A DNA stretch of 64,000 nt. It comes from Aporhodopirellula aestuarii (lineage in GTDB: Bacteria; Planctomycetota; Planctomycetia; Pirellulales; Pirellulaceae). Below, in pieces: positions 16,501 to 26,402 of this stretch; positions within the stretch are counted from its first letter, which is position 1, and every line of letters starts with the position of its first letter. The notes beneath the pieces were generated by a model, which was not told the origin of the DNA, searched no databases, and saw only the letters and a program-made list of their open reading frames with translations. The stretch lies in the NCBI RefSeq assembly GCF_023701485.1, contig NZ_JAMQBK010000024.1, positions 1 through 64,000 on the forward strand. The letters are read 5' to 3'. The translations under genes and the position numbers were made by a program.

Positions 16501-18760
16501 GCCGACGATGGAACTAGGCGTCGACATCGCTCGCCTAAATGTCGTCAACATGCGCAACGTCCCGCCGACGCCGGCCAACTACGCCCAGCGGAGCGGCCGT
16601 GCCGGACGAGGCGGGCAACCCGCACTCGTCTACACGTATTGCTCCGGTTACAGCCCTCACGATCAGTACTACTTCAAGAACCCAACTCGCATGGTGTCTG
16701 GAGCAGTCACCGCGCCGCGTCTGGATCTGCTAAATCCCGATTTGCTGCGTGCTCACGTCCATGCCGTTTGGCTGGCCGAAGCCAACCTCAACCTCAAACA
16801 GACGCTTGCCGAAGTCCTTGTTGTCACCGAAGACAATCTGGCTCTTCCGCTCAATGAAAACGTTCAAGAGAAATTGAACGACCCGGCCATTCGCGGGCGA
16901 GCTTTGACCCATGCTCGACGCCTGCTCCAAAGCGTTGGCCCAGAGCTGACGCAAGCAACGTGGTATCGCGAGGACTGGCTTGACGATGTGCTTCGCCGAA
17001 TCCCGCAAAGTTTCGACGAAGCGTGTAATCGCTGGCGGAGTCTTTATCGCGCCGCCGTTCAGCATCGCCGTGAGATGAACAAAGTGATCGGCGATCACAC
17101 GCGACAAGAAAGCGATCGCAACCGTGCGAAGAATCTGCGGGCGCAAGCGGAATCGCAGTTGTCACTGTTGACCGACGCCAAGAACGCAGCCGAAGGGGAT
17201 TTTTACAGTTACCGCTATTTCGCCAGCGAAGGATTCTTGCCTGGCTACAACTTCCCGCGGTTGCCGCTGTCCGCTTTCATCCCCGCACGTCGTGGGCGTC
17301 GCGGCCGAGACGAGTACTTGTCGCGGCCCCGGTTCCTAGCGATCTCCGAGTTCGGCCCGCGAGCCATTATCTATCACGAGGGGGTTCACTATTGCGTCAA
17401 CAAAGTGAACCTTGCCTTCGACGAAGCCACCGAGGAGCTGACCCAATACACGTTGAAAGTATGCTCTGCATGCGGCTATGGGCATCTACTCCGCGATGAC
17501 TTTAATCCCGATGTTTGCCAAAGCTGCAACGATCCGCTTGATCCGCAAGACGAGATCCGCGAACTAGTTCGGCTGCAGAATGTCACTGCAAAACCTCTCC
17601 GCCGAATTTCATCTGATGAAGAAGAACGGCAACGTATCGGCTACGAAATCCGCAATTCATTTCGCTTCGGCGAAGTCAATGGTGAACCGGATTGCCGAAA
17701 AGCAGAAGTGAGCGCTGGCGATCAAGAACTCGCCACCGTTGTCTATGGTGAAACCGCCACGATCTGGCGAGTGAACATGGGTTGGCGACAAAGAAAGAAC
17801 GAAGCCGACCGAGGGTTCCATCTCGATGTCGAGCGAGGCTACTGGGCAACAAACAAAGCCGCAGCGGATTCAGCGGCAGCTGGCATGGACCAAGAAGATC
17901 CGATGTCGCGGCGAATCGTCAAAGTCGTGCCCTACGTTGAAGATCGGCGGAATGCACTCACCATCGAGTTCAGTACCAACCACGATGTCGGCACGATGGC
18001 GACGCTTCAGTCGGCAATCAAGCAGGGCATTCAAAAGGTTTTTCAACTGGAACCCAACGAGCTATCGGCCGAACCGTTACCAAGCCTTGATGATCGGCGA
18101 CGCTTGTTCTTCTATGAAGCCGCCGAGGGTGGTGCGGGCGTGCTGCGTCAGCTTGCCGAAAATCCCGATGCGATGGCGATGGTCGCAAAAGTGTCATTGG
18201 AGATTTGTCACTTCGACCCGGTGACCGGGGAAGAGGCGGTGAACGATCCAGATCAAAAGATTGATTGCGAGGCAGCGTGTTACGACTGCCTGCTCGAGTA
18301 CGGCAATCAACCGGATCATCCACACATCGACCGCAAACTGATTCAATCGCTGTTGCTGGATCTTTCCAGATCAACAACGGCGATCTCCGGAAGCTCTCGT
18401 TCGCGAGTCGATCACCTCGACGAACTCATGCGACTGACCGAGTCCAGATTGGAACGCAAGTGGCTGAAGTACGTTCACGACTGCAAGATGAAACTGCCGT
18501 CGCACGCCCAGTACCGGGTTCCCAACCTCTACGTCGAACCCGATTTCTTCTACCAAGACGACAACACGGTCATCTTCATCGACGGTCCACCCCATGACTC
18601 ACCGCAGGTGCGCGAGGAAGATGACCAGCACGACGGAAATTTGTCCGCCGCCGGTTACCTGCCCATCCGGTTCCATCACAAAGCGAACTGGAACGAGATC
18701 TTTGATCAATACAGCGACATCTTTGGTCGCCGAGTTCCCCTCGAGACACCAGCCACCTGA
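13538..18760 (+). CDS. DEAD/DEAH helicase-DUF1998 protein with Vsr-like C-terminus
   Basis: 1740 aa. A superfamily 2 helicase begins early: Walker A TTGTGSGKSLAYIIP (~112-125), DELH (~230), TSATM (~264), and motif VI YAQRSGRAGRGGQ (~1016). Two zinc-type clusters interrupt it (CRSCGQPYY ~463; CLNPKCG ~572). A CSACGYGHLL/CQSC ribbon lies near 1310, and the DUF1998 signature CEAACYDCLLEYGNQPDHPH near 1578. The final ~100 residues (YVEPDFFYQ, VIFIDGPPHD, GYLPIRF) resemble a Vsr/DUF559-type PD-(D/E)XK fold. Architecture is like MrfA, DruE or a merged DrmA+DrmB. First gene of the right arm; the next gene starts 5 bp downstream. Confidence 0.85.
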   Translation: MDVFELHRDVIKDYSAYTRSFIRIGDKRIDDAVRYEIDEGLLWPEPLLQLNPSFEPGETIEQLIQEGVLHETCGQIFRIKKDDGDFGKPLRLHTHQSKAIRVAANDQPYVLTTGTGSGKSLAYIIPAVNHVLMHGSGRGIQAIVVYPMNALANSQREELDKFLKRGFGSDGSPVTYARYTGQEREEERKRITDNPPDILLTNYVMLELILTRIEEQKLVAKSSSLRFLVFDELHTYRGRQGADVSMLIRRCREAFKSENLHCVGTSATMESSGTSEDQAAVVATVASKIFGEEVAPENVIGEKLRRATNELNFDDEAVCSQLTKLISDAEEPPPEYDDFKADPLASWIETTFGIRREEGTDRLVRRQPQALRGKDGATADLAKLAKTSIEQSEQAIERYLYGGSRCKQPENGFPVFAFRLHQFITRGDTAWASLEAEDKREITLRGQRYVPGDRTRILLPLVFCRSCGQPYYRVYRPEHHHDGHITPREDFGAGASSGLEAGYLYLSSEEPWTGDEQDVLARVPEDWIEQRPNKPDRIKRGKNIPEVMTLDTGGGHDREGIPVAFIKAPFQFCLNPKCGVAYNARQRSDLGKLATLGVDGRSTATTVLALSTILKLRFDHTLQPEARKLLSFTDNRQDASLQSGHFNDFVEVGLIRSALYRAMSRLGGSGVRYDELVDHVVRAMDLPLHLYANDTELRGAALEETRRALKSVLTYFLYRDLEQGWRVTSPNLEKCGLLIFDYLSLDELASDQGYWAEKNAHGALIAASPDQRKRIVRVLLDYLRRSLAIKHDSLSPEYQDRISEQSRQRLSGHWVVEEAREMVKAGIAWPRSRMDRERAEDICISPQSNFGMFLKRPGVLPDLGAALKTDDVGDIILDLFRCLKPFGLVEEVRSPREGSLVHGYQIPASVMIWQCGDGSREMLDELRVTRATEADRSANEYFIEFYRVFAELGAGLEGREHTAQVHAEDREQREQRFRSGELDVLFCSPTMELGVDIARLNVVNMRNVPPTPANYAQRSGRAGRGGQPALVYTYCSGYSPHDQYYFKNPTRMVSGAVTAPRLDLLNPDLLRAHVHAVWLAEANLNLKQTLAEVLVVTEDNLALPLNENVQEKLNDPAIRGRALTHARRLLQSVGPELTQATWYREDWLDDVLRRIPQSFDEACNRWRSLYRAAVQHRREMNKVIGDHTRQESDRNRAKNLRAQAESQLSLLTDAKNAAEGDFYSYRYFASEGFLPGYNFPRLPLSAFIPARRGRRGRDEYLSRPRFLAISEFGPRAIIYHEGVHYCVNKVNLAFDEATEELTQYTLKVCSACGYGHLLRDDFNPDVCQSCNDPLDPQDEIRELVRLQNVTAKPLRRISSDEEERQRIGYEIRNSFRFGEVNGEPDCRKAEVSAGDQELATVVYGETATIWRVNMGWRQRKNEADRGFHLDVERGYWATNKAAADSAAAGMDQEDPMSRRIVKVVPYVEDRRNALTIEFSTNHDVGTMATLQSAIKQGIQKVFQLEPNELSAEPLPSLDDRRRLFFYEAAEGGAGVLRQLAENPDAMAMVAKVSLEICHFDPVTGEEAVNDPDQKIDCEAACYDCLLEYGNQPDHPHIDRKLIQSLLLDLSRSTTAISGSSRSRVDHLDELMRLTESRLERKWLKYVHDCKMKLPSHAQYRVPNLYVEPDFFYQDDNTVIFIDGPPHDSPQVREEDDQHDGNLSAAGYLPIRFHHKANWNEIFDQYSDIFGRRVPLETPAT

Positions 18761-18765
18761 ACACC

Positions 18766-21627
18766 ATGTCGACTGCAACCGAACCCCAACCGCACTTCAC
18801 CCCCGGCACGCTTGTGAAAGCTCGTGGCCGTGATTGGGTCGTCCTGCCCGATTCCACGGACGAGATCTTGATGGTCCGTCCGATCGGCGGACTCGACGAT
18901 GAGGTCGTCGGAATTTGCCGCGCGATCGAGAATGTCACCTCCGGCGAATTTGATCCCCCCGACCCCAACCAGCCCGGCGACTTCAACTCATGCCGGCTGC
19001 TTCGCGATGCCGCCCGGATCGCCACCCGCAGCGCCGCCGGACCGTTCCGTAGCTTTGGAAAAATCGCTGTCGAACCTCGGCCCTACCAACTCGTGCCGTT
19101 GTTGATGGCCATGCGTTTGGATCCCGTCCGAATGCTGATCGCCGATGACGTTGGGATTGGCAAAACCGTCGAAGCATCGTTGATCGCCAAAGAGATGATC
19201 GAGCGCGGCGAAATCACCCGCATGGCCGTGCTGTGCCCGCCGCACTTGGCCGAGCAATGGCAAAAGGAACTCCGCGAAAAATTCCACATCGACGCCGAAC
19301 TCGTACTCAGCAGCACCGTCCAGCGACTCGAACGTGGTTTGCGTGCTGGCGAATCTCTGTTCCGGCACTATCCTTTCGTGATCGTCTCGACCGACTTCGT
19401 CAAATCCACGCGTCACCGTCACGATTTCGTTCGCGAATGTCCCGAATTCGTCATTGTTGACGAAGCCCACACCTGCACCAGCAGCGGCAGGCCCGGTCAG
19501 AGTCGGCAAGCTCGCTTTGAGTTGATCAAAGCCATCGCCGACGATCCCGAGCGACACCTCGTCCTGGTCACCGCCACACCGCACTCCGGCAACGAAGACG
19601 CCTTCCGTTCGCTCCTTTCACTTGTCGACAAGAAGTTCAGCGACCTGCCGCGAGACTTGGAAGCCGAAAGTAAATCCGCCCTCCGTGTTGAGCTTTCTAA
19701 ACACTTGGTTCAACGTTTGCGTGGCAACGTGATCGAGATGGATCGCGAAATGAGCACGACGACCTCGTTCCCCGATCGGGAAGACGCCGAAGACAGCTAC
19801 AAGCTAACCCCCGAGTACAAAGCCCTGTTCCAACGAGTCGTTCGTTTCGCCGGCGAATTGGTCAGCGACGATTCCGGAAATCAGCGCAACCGTCGCGTTC
19901 GTTGGTGGTCCGCGTTGGCATTGTTACGAGCGATGGCGTCCAGCCCTGCCGCTGCCGCCGCCACGATGCGCAACCGAGCGATCACGGCCGACGAAAAAGA
20001 CGAGAAGCAACTTGAGGAAACCGCCAGCCGCACCGTCTTGGACCAAGACGAATCCGATGACAGCTTGGCCGTTGACTTCACGCCCGGAAGCAACCCGTCC
20101 GACGATTCCGCCAGCGAAACCAGCCAGCGTCTGAATCGCCTTGCTTTAAGCGCCGAAGAGCTGTTCTACGACCATGACGCAAAGTTCACCAAACTCGTCA
20201 AACTACTCAAGAAGCTATTGAAAGAAGGCTACCAACCAATCGTCTTCTGCCGATTCATCGACACCGCCGACTACGTTGCCACCGGTCTACGGGAAAAGAT
20301 CAAAAAGGTGGATAAAGTCGATGTCGAAATTGCCGCCGTCACCGGCACGCTTCCACCCAAAGAACGTGAAGACCGGATCGCTGAACTGATCGACTTCAAG
20401 AAACGAGTCCTCGTTTGCACCGATTGCCTCAGCGAAGGCATCAACTTGCAGCACGGATTCGACGCCGTCATCCACTATGACTTGTCATGGAATCCGACGC
20501 GTCACGAACAACGCGAAGGCCGCGTCGACCGGTTTGGGCAAGCCAGCGAAAAGGTTCGTGTCTTGACCTATTTCGGCGTCGACAACCAAATCGACGGCAT
20601 CGTATTGGACGTGCTGCTTCGTAAACACAAAAAGATCAAAAGCGACCTGGGAATCTCCGTCGCCGTTCCCGGTGGCAGCGACGATGTTGTCAAAGCCCTC
20701 TTCGAGGGCATGGAACTCCGCGGCCAGGACACCACGCCCCAGATGTTCTTGCCCGGCATGGATCCGATCAAAGACAAACTGCACACACAGTGGGACGACG
20801 CGCGCGAACAAGAAAAGAAATCGCGAGCCCGGTTTGCTCAACTTTCCATTAAAACTGAAGAAGTCCGATCCGAGTTAGCCGCCATCCGCGAAGCCATCGG
20901 AGCCGGACCCACGGTCAACCGCTTCCTCCGCGACACGCTGCACTTGGCCGGCGTCCCTGTCGCCAACAAGCCGCTCGATTGCATCGAAGTCACGGTCGAC
21001 AACGATACTTCCCGTGCCATGCGTCATGCCATCGCCCGCGACCGCTCGTTCGTCGGCCGATTCGATCTGCCCGTCGAAGACGACACGATCTACCTCAGTC
21101 GAACGCATCCGATCGTCGAAGGCTTGGCTTCGTACGTTCTCGAAACTGCCCTCGATGAAGTCCAGGCCCAAGGCGAACCACCGCTCGCACGGCGTTGTGG
21201 CGTTACCAAGACCAGCGGCGTCACTGAAAAGACATCCGTGATCATCACCCGCTTCCGATACCAGCTTTACGTCAAACGCAAAGGAGCCAGCGATGACGAC
21301 CCGATGCTGGCAGAGGAAGTCCGCATCGTCGCGTTCACCGGTTCCGCCGACGATCCGCAGTGGGTACCCGACGAGGAAGCACGGGCACTGCTGGACATCT
21401 CCCCCAGCGGCAACCTTCCACCGTCTTTAGTCAAACAGCAACTCACGCACTTCATCAGCACTCTTGAAAGTCTGCGGCCGGCGATCGACCGCGTCGCCAC
21501 GGAGCGTGCCGAAGCCCTCCGCGACGCCCACACACGAATTCGCAAGAGCGTCCGCATGACCGGCCAAATGCGAGTCGAGCCCATGTACCCCGTCGACCTG
21601 CTCGGCGCATTCATTCTGCTGCCGTAG
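18766..21627 (+). CDS. drmD: DISARM-type SNF2-like helicase DrmD
   Basis: 953 aa. The start VKARGRDWVVLPDSTDEILM and RPYQLVPLLMAMRLDPVRML correspond to what I know of DrmD. Walker A is DDVGIGKTVEASL (~125-137), DEAH in VDEAHTC (~232), TATPHSGNED (~268), and the helicase C motif is RHEQREGRVDRFGQ (~580). DrmD is the SNF2-family translocase specific to class 1 DISARM, an anti-phage system. It lies between the DUF1998 helicase and the methylase; gaps are 5 and 62 bp. The DrmD call is from remembered family sequence, not a search. Confidence 0.75.
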   Translation: MSTATEPQPHFTPGTLVKARGRDWVVLPDSTDEILMVRPIGGLDDEVVGICRAIENVTSGEFDPPDPNQPGDFNSCRLLRDAARIATRSAAGPFRSFGKIAVEPRPYQLVPLLMAMRLDPVRMLIADDVGIGKTVEASLIAKEMIERGEITRMAVLCPPHLAEQWQKELREKFHIDAELVLSSTVQRLERGLRAGESLFRHYPFVIVSTDFVKSTRHRHDFVRECPEFVIVDEAHTCTSSGRPGQSRQARFELIKAIADDPERHLVLVTATPHSGNEDAFRSLLSLVDKKFSDLPRDLEAESKSALRVELSKHLVQRLRGNVIEMDREMSTTTSFPDREDAEDSYKLTPEYKALFQRVVRFAGELVSDDSGNQRNRRVRWWSALALLRAMASSPAAAAATMRNRAITADEKDEKQLEETASRTVLDQDESDDSLAVDFTPGSNPSDDSASETSQRLNRLALSAEELFYDHDAKFTKLVKLLKKLLKEGYQPIVFCRFIDTADYVATGLREKIKKVDKVDVEIAAVTGTLPPKEREDRIAELIDFKKRVLVCTDCLSEGINLQHGFDAVIHYDLSWNPTRHEQREGRVDRFGQASEKVRVLTYFGVDNQIDGIVLDVLLRKHKKIKSDLGISVAVPGGSDDVVKALFEGMELRGQDTTPQMFLPGMDPIKDKLHTQWDDAREQEKKSRARFAQLSIKTEEVRSELAAIREAIGAGPTVNRFLRDTLHLAGVPVANKPLDCIEVTVDNDTSRAMRHAIARDRSFVGRFDLPVEDDTIYLSRTHPIVEGLASYVLETALDEVQAQGEPPLARRCGVTKTSGVTEKTSVIITRFRYQLYVKRKGASDDDPMLAEEVRIVAFTGSADDPQWVPDEEARALLDISPSGNLPPSLVKQQLTHFISTLESLRPAIDRVATERAEALRDAHTRIRKSVRMTGQMRVEPMYPVDLLGAFILLP

Positions 21628-21689
21628 CCGACGACCGCATCACGGGCAACAAACATCCAACCAAACGTATCAAAAAGCAATCCGCCACG

Positions 21690-24600
21690 ATGGCCAAATC
21701 GAACTCAGCATTCCAAACGATCCGAACCGAGGGAGCCCTTTTCCCGCCCGACATTCTGCAGCGTATCGCTTCACTGAAAGTCAACGGCACGCGGGTGGAC
21801 GATTACCACCTTCCGCCCGGTTTCAAAGTCAAGGAAGCCATCACCGCATCGTGGACAGCCCTGCGCGCCCACTGGACTAACTTCCAAGAAGCCCGTGCCA
21901 ATCTCGACGGTGACGACACCGGTACCGCGATCACCAACGACCGTTGGTTACTGCCGCTGTTCAAAGAACTCGACTACGGACGGTTGACCACCGACAAAGC
22001 CCCGGTCATTGACGAAAAGACGTATCCAATCGAGCGGTTCTACAACAACACGCCGATTCATTTAATTGGATGCAACCTCGGGCTCGATCGACGGACCAAG
22101 GGCGCTCGCGGAGCCGCGACCGCCAGCCCGCACTCGATGATGCAGGAGTTCCTCAACCGCAGCGACGATCACCTGTGGGCGTTCGTCAGCAATGGAACCC
22201 ATCTCCGCATCCTTCGTGACAACATCTCGCTATCGCGGCAAGCGTTCGTGGAGTTTGATCTTGAAGCGATGATGGAGGGCGAAGTCTATTCCGACTTCGC
22301 GCTGTTGTGGTTGCTGTGCCATCAATCCCGCGTCGAAGCCGACCAGCCCGAGCAATGCTGGCTGGAAAAATGGAGCCAACTCGCCCGCGAACAAGGCACG
22401 CGGATCCTGAAAGATCTACGGGGCGGCGTTGAAAAGTCCATCGAAGCCCTCGGCCAGGGATTCATCAGTCATCCCCGCAACGACCAGCTTCGCGAAAAGC
22501 TGCAGTCGGGCGAACTGACCAAAGACGATTACTACCGCCAACTGCTCCGCATAGTTTACCGGTTGCTATTCCTGTTCGTCGCCGAAGACCGCGAGCTACT
22601 GCATCCTTCCGAAGTCAAATCGTCCACCGCCGAACTCTACGACACCTATTACTCCACCCGCCGGCTACGGGAGATGTCACAACGAATCCGCGGCAGCAAG
22701 CACGCCGATCTGTGGCACTCACTTTCGCTCGTTTTCGATTCGCTCAGTAAAGACGACGGCTGCCCGCAACTCGGACTCATCGGACTCGGTTCGTTCCTCT
22801 GGCGATCCGAAAGCACGGTCGATCTGAACGGTCCAGCCGCCATCGGCCGCGGAGCGATAGCTCACGGTTCCGCCACTGAAAACACCGAGCCAACCGATCC
22901 CGTCTACATCTCCAACGACGACCTGCTGCATTCCATCCGAGCACTCGCCTACGTCGAACAAGACCGCGTGCTCCGTAGCGTCGACTACCGCAACCTCGGC
23001 AGTGAGGAGCTGGGCAGCGTTTACGAATCGCTTCTCGAGTTGCATCCCCAGATGCACGTCGAAGCCAAAACCTTCTCACTCAACACCGCGGCCGGCAACG
23101 AACGCAAAACCACCGGCAGCTACTACACGCCCGACTCCCTCGTGCAGTGCCTCCTCGACTCCGCACTTGAACCCGTCGTCGAACAACGACTCAAGGATGC
23201 CAAAACAATCAGCCGCCGGACGTTAGTCCCCGGCTCCCTCCCGGACGACCTGCCCGATTGGATCGACCGCATCCCCGCCGACCGCCGCGACGTCATCACC
23301 TCCGGCAACTACACCCAAATCGCAGAGCAAGCGATCCTGGCCCTTACCGTCTGCGATCCCGCTTGCGGCAGTGGTCACTTCCTCATCGCCGCCGCGCACC
23401 GGCTCGCCCGTCAGCTCGCCCGCGTTCGCACCGGCGAATCCGAACCCAGCCCCGAAGATCACCAGCACGCGCTGCGAGACATCATTGGCCGCTGCATCTA
23501 CGGCGTCGACATCAACCCGATGGCCGTTGAGCTATGCAAAGTCAGCCTGTGGATGGAAGCAATCGAACCCGGCAAACCACTCTCGTTCCTCGACCACCAC
23601 ATCCAATGCGGCAACAGTTTGCTCGGTACGACTCCCGAACTGCTCGCCGCCGGCATCCCCAACGATGCGTTCAAACCGATCGAAGGCGACGACAAAGAGG
23701 TCTGCAAAGATCTGAAGAAGCGAAATGCACGCGAACGTTCCGACGCTGAACACGGCGGCATCCAACAAGAACTATGGAACCGCGACGACGGCATCAAACT
23801 TGGCAACATGGCCGAAACCTTCGCCCGATTGTCCGCTGGTGACGACGATACCGTCGAAGCCATCCGCCAGAAGGAACTCGAGTACGCCAAAGCCGTCCGA
23901 GGCGACAAATACAAATACTCGTGTCTCCTAGCCGACCTCTGGTGCGCCGCGTTCCTTTGGAAGAAGGATGAAACCGACCTTGGTCGGTTGTGTCCCACCC
24001 AATATTACCTCAAGGAAGTCGAGAAAAACCCGCACAGCATTCCGAAGTTGATGGAAACGGAGGTGCAGCGTCTTGCTCAGCAATACGCGATTTTTCATTG
24101 GTATATGGCGTTTCCGGATGTTTTCGTTCTGCCAAACGAGACGGGTAAGGCCGAGAACCACCAAACAGGGTGGAGCCGCGGATTTGATGTAGTGTTGGGC
24201 AATCCGCCGTGGGAGCGGGTAGTCTTAAAGGAGAAAGAGTTTTTCGCGGAGCGAAATCAAACAATAGCGGACGCGCGGACTGCTTCACGACGTCGAAAGC
24301 TTATAGCCGAACTGCGAGAGTCCGATCCAAAACTGTTCGAGGAGTTCTCGACAGCTACGAGGAAATCGGACGGTGAAAGCCAGTACCTAAGACTGTCTGG
24401 TCAGTTTCCATTGTGTGGAGGCGGCCGAGACATCAACTCTGCATTTGTTTTTGCCGAACTACTTTCAAACTTGGTCGCTACGCGAGGACGCAACGGTGTT
24501 ATCGTCCCGTCTGCGATCGTAACCGATCATGCAGGAAAGCTCTTCTTCAAGGAAGTCGTCGAGTCAGATCGGCTCGTGCATGTTTACGACTTTGAGAACA

Positions 24601-26402
24601 ACAAGCCACTTTTTGCTGGCGTTCACCGCAGTTACAAGTTCGCGCTCCTCTGCATTTCGGGAGCATCTGGAGAATCGGTGGCAGCTGACTTTGCCTTTTT
24701 TATGTCAGATGTGAATGAACTGGGAGATGCACTGCGACATTTCCGTTTAAGCGCGTTCGACATCGCTGCAATGAATCCAAACAGTCGCACTTGTCCAGTG
24801 TTTCGTCGTTCCACAGATGCAGAGTTGACAAGGCATGTGTATGCAAGGCTTCCGGTGATTACGAACGAAGCTTTGGGGCAAGCAAACGACTGGAAGATCA
24901 AAACCCGCCCCGGCTTGTTTCACACAGCCAATGACTCCGCTTTCTTCCACACGGCGGATGGACTTCAGAGGGATGGTTTTGACTCTATTGGTTCAAACTA
25001 CGAAGATGCCAACAGAGTTATGGTGCCGTTGTACGAATCGAAGATGGTTCATCAGTTTGACCACCGATGGTTGTCGTTCTGCGAGGGCGCGCCCAGTCCA
25101 ACCCGTGACGAGCCGACAGAATATCCCGTTCCACGCTACTGGGTGCCAGAGAGCGAAGTTAAACGGCGTGCAGAAGGCACACCGGCTCAACTCCTCGTTC
25201 GACGGATCACGCGATCCACTGACGAAAGGTCGCTTATCTCGGCACTCATTCCAGAAGCCGGCATATCAGACAGTGCGACACTGCTCGTCACCGATATGAA
25301 TGACGCCGTACATGTCGTCGGAGTATTCAATAGCTTCGCCATGGACTACTTTGCACGGCAGAAACTTGCTGGTGTAACTCTAAGCCCGTACATACTTCGA
25401 CAGTTCCCAATACCCTCCCATGATCAACTGAATTCGCTGAAGTTGTTGGCAGGTAACTTGGTCTGGCTTCCAAATCGTGTCCTCGAACTGACGTTCACGG
25501 CATGGGACTTGGAAGCGTTTGCGTTGGACTTCGGTTACAAAGGTCCGCCGTTTCGTTGGGATGAGGAGCGTCGATTTCGGCTGCGGTGCGAGTTGGATGC
25601 CGCCTACTTCCATCTATATATGGGGGAACCGGAGGAATGGGGAGCCGACAATTCCGAGCTTCGCGCGATGTTCCATACGCCGCGTGATGCGGTCGAGTAC
25701 ATCATGGAGACGTTTCCGATCGTCAAGCGAAAGGACATCGCTCGCACGGAAGTCAAGAACGAAGCGGGCGAAGTCGTCACGCCGGGCACCTACGTCACCA
25801 AAGACACCATCCTCGAAATTTACGACGAGATGGCCACCGCGATCGCCACTGGCGTCCCCTACCAAACCCGCCTCGACCCGCCGCCCGGTCCACCCACCGA
25901 CGAAGCCGGCAACTTCATCCCCATGGCCCAGTGGGACCAAAACAACTGGCCCTCCCACATCCACCCACCGCGCGGGCAAAAGCTGATACGCGAGGACACG
26001 ATCACCGACATTATGCTGCTGCTGCATCATTGGGATATCGCCGTCCATGTCAGCGCGATCGAACTCGGCGTGTTGTTCATGCGTGACGATCGCTCGCGTC
26101 AGATCATCCTTGACGAAAAACCTGTCGCAGACTTGCCGCCAGAAACTGAAAGAGACAGTGACGCGACGCATCTCATCACCCACTTCGATTTGTTGTACTA
26201 CGAAATGGCCCAGGGCGGGTTGATCGAATCCGTCGGCGAGAACGCCTATCAGATCAAGGACAAGTCCGCGATTGAAGGTCTTAGCGAAGCGTACTTCGAC
26301 AAGGCTCGCGAGGCAGTCGAAGCGGTGAAGAGGTTTGATAGACCGGAGGAAACCATCGAACGACTACGGAGGGGCAATGTCGCAGTCACTGTTAACGTTT
26401 GA
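21690..26402 (+). CDS. Eco57I-type N6-adenine DNA methyltransferase (DrmMI-like)
   Basis: 1570 aa. YTPDSLVQCLLDSAL (~477) and DPACGSGHFLIAAAH (motif I, ~556) bind AdoMet; VLGNPPWERV (~836) is motif IV, NPPW, of an N6-adenine methylase. A long N-terminal region and a C-terminal region of ~300 aa surround the catalytic and target-recognition parts. In class 1 DISARM the DrmMI methylase protects host DNA. By eye, about 24040-25500 (target recognition part) is poorer in G+C than both flanks, suggesting exchange of specificity. Its 3' end contains the ribosome-binding site of the next gene (26368-26374) and overlaps it by 26 bp. Confidence 0.86.
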   Translation: MAKSNSAFQTIRTEGALFPPDILQRIASLKVNGTRVDDYHLPPGFKVKEAITASWTALRAHWTNFQEARANLDGDDTGTAITNDRWLLPLFKELDYGRLTTDKAPVIDEKTYPIERFYNNTPIHLIGCNLGLDRRTKGARGAATASPHSMMQEFLNRSDDHLWAFVSNGTHLRILRDNISLSRQAFVEFDLEAMMEGEVYSDFALLWLLCHQSRVEADQPEQCWLEKWSQLAREQGTRILKDLRGGVEKSIEALGQGFISHPRNDQLREKLQSGELTKDDYYRQLLRIVYRLLFLFVAEDRELLHPSEVKSSTAELYDTYYSTRRLREMSQRIRGSKHADLWHSLSLVFDSLSKDDGCPQLGLIGLGSFLWRSESTVDLNGPAAIGRGAIAHGSATENTEPTDPVYISNDDLLHSIRALAYVEQDRVLRSVDYRNLGSEELGSVYESLLELHPQMHVEAKTFSLNTAAGNERKTTGSYYTPDSLVQCLLDSALEPVVEQRLKDAKTISRRTLVPGSLPDDLPDWIDRIPADRRDVITSGNYTQIAEQAILALTVCDPACGSGHFLIAAAHRLARQLARVRTGESEPSPEDHQHALRDIIGRCIYGVDINPMAVELCKVSLWMEAIEPGKPLSFLDHHIQCGNSLLGTTPELLAAGIPNDAFKPIEGDDKEVCKDLKKRNARERSDAEHGGIQQELWNRDDGIKLGNMAETFARLSAGDDDTVEAIRQKELEYAKAVRGDKYKYSCLLADLWCAAFLWKKDETDLGRLCPTQYYLKEVEKNPHSIPKLMETEVQRLAQQYAIFHWYMAFPDVFVLPNETGKAENHQTGWSRGFDVVLGNPPWERVVLKEKEFFAERNQTIADARTASRRRKLIAELRESDPKLFEEFSTATRKSDGESQYLRLSGQFPLCGGGRDINSAFVFAELLSNLVATRGRNGVIVPSAIVTDHAGKLFFKEVVESDRLVHVYDFENNKPLFAGVHRSYKFALLCISGASGESVAADFAFFMSDVNELGDALRHFRLSAFDIAAMNPNSRTCPVFRRSTDAELTRHVYARLPVITNEALGQANDWKIKTRPGLFHTANDSAFFHTADGLQRDGFDSIGSNYEDANRVMVPLYESKMVHQFDHRWLSFCEGAPSPTRDEPTEYPVPRYWVPESEVKRRAEGTPAQLLVRRITRSTDERSLISALIPEAGISDSATLLVTDMNDAVHVVGVFNSFAMDYFARQKLAGVTLSPYILRQFPIPSHDQLNSLKLLAGNLVWLPNRVLELTFTAWDLEAFALDFGYKGPPFRWDEERRFRLRCELDAAYFHLYMGEPEEWGADNSELRAMFHTPRDAVEYIMETFPIVKRKDIARTEVKNEAGEVVTPGTYVTKDTILEIYDEMATAIATGVPYQTRLDPPPGPPTDEAGNFIPMAQWDQNNWPSHIHPPRGQKLIREDTITDIMLLLHHWDIAVHVSAIELGVLFMRDDRSRQIILDEKPVADLPPETERDSDATHLITHFDLLYYEMAQGGLIESVGENAYQIKDKSAIEGLSEAYFDKAREAVEAVKRFDRPEETIERLRRGNVAVTVNV

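Noticed and set aside
13538-18760. Druantia (DruE) as the system name
   Set aside because: The helicase-DUF1998 layout is similar, but no DruA-D, DruH or DruM-G partner genes are seen.
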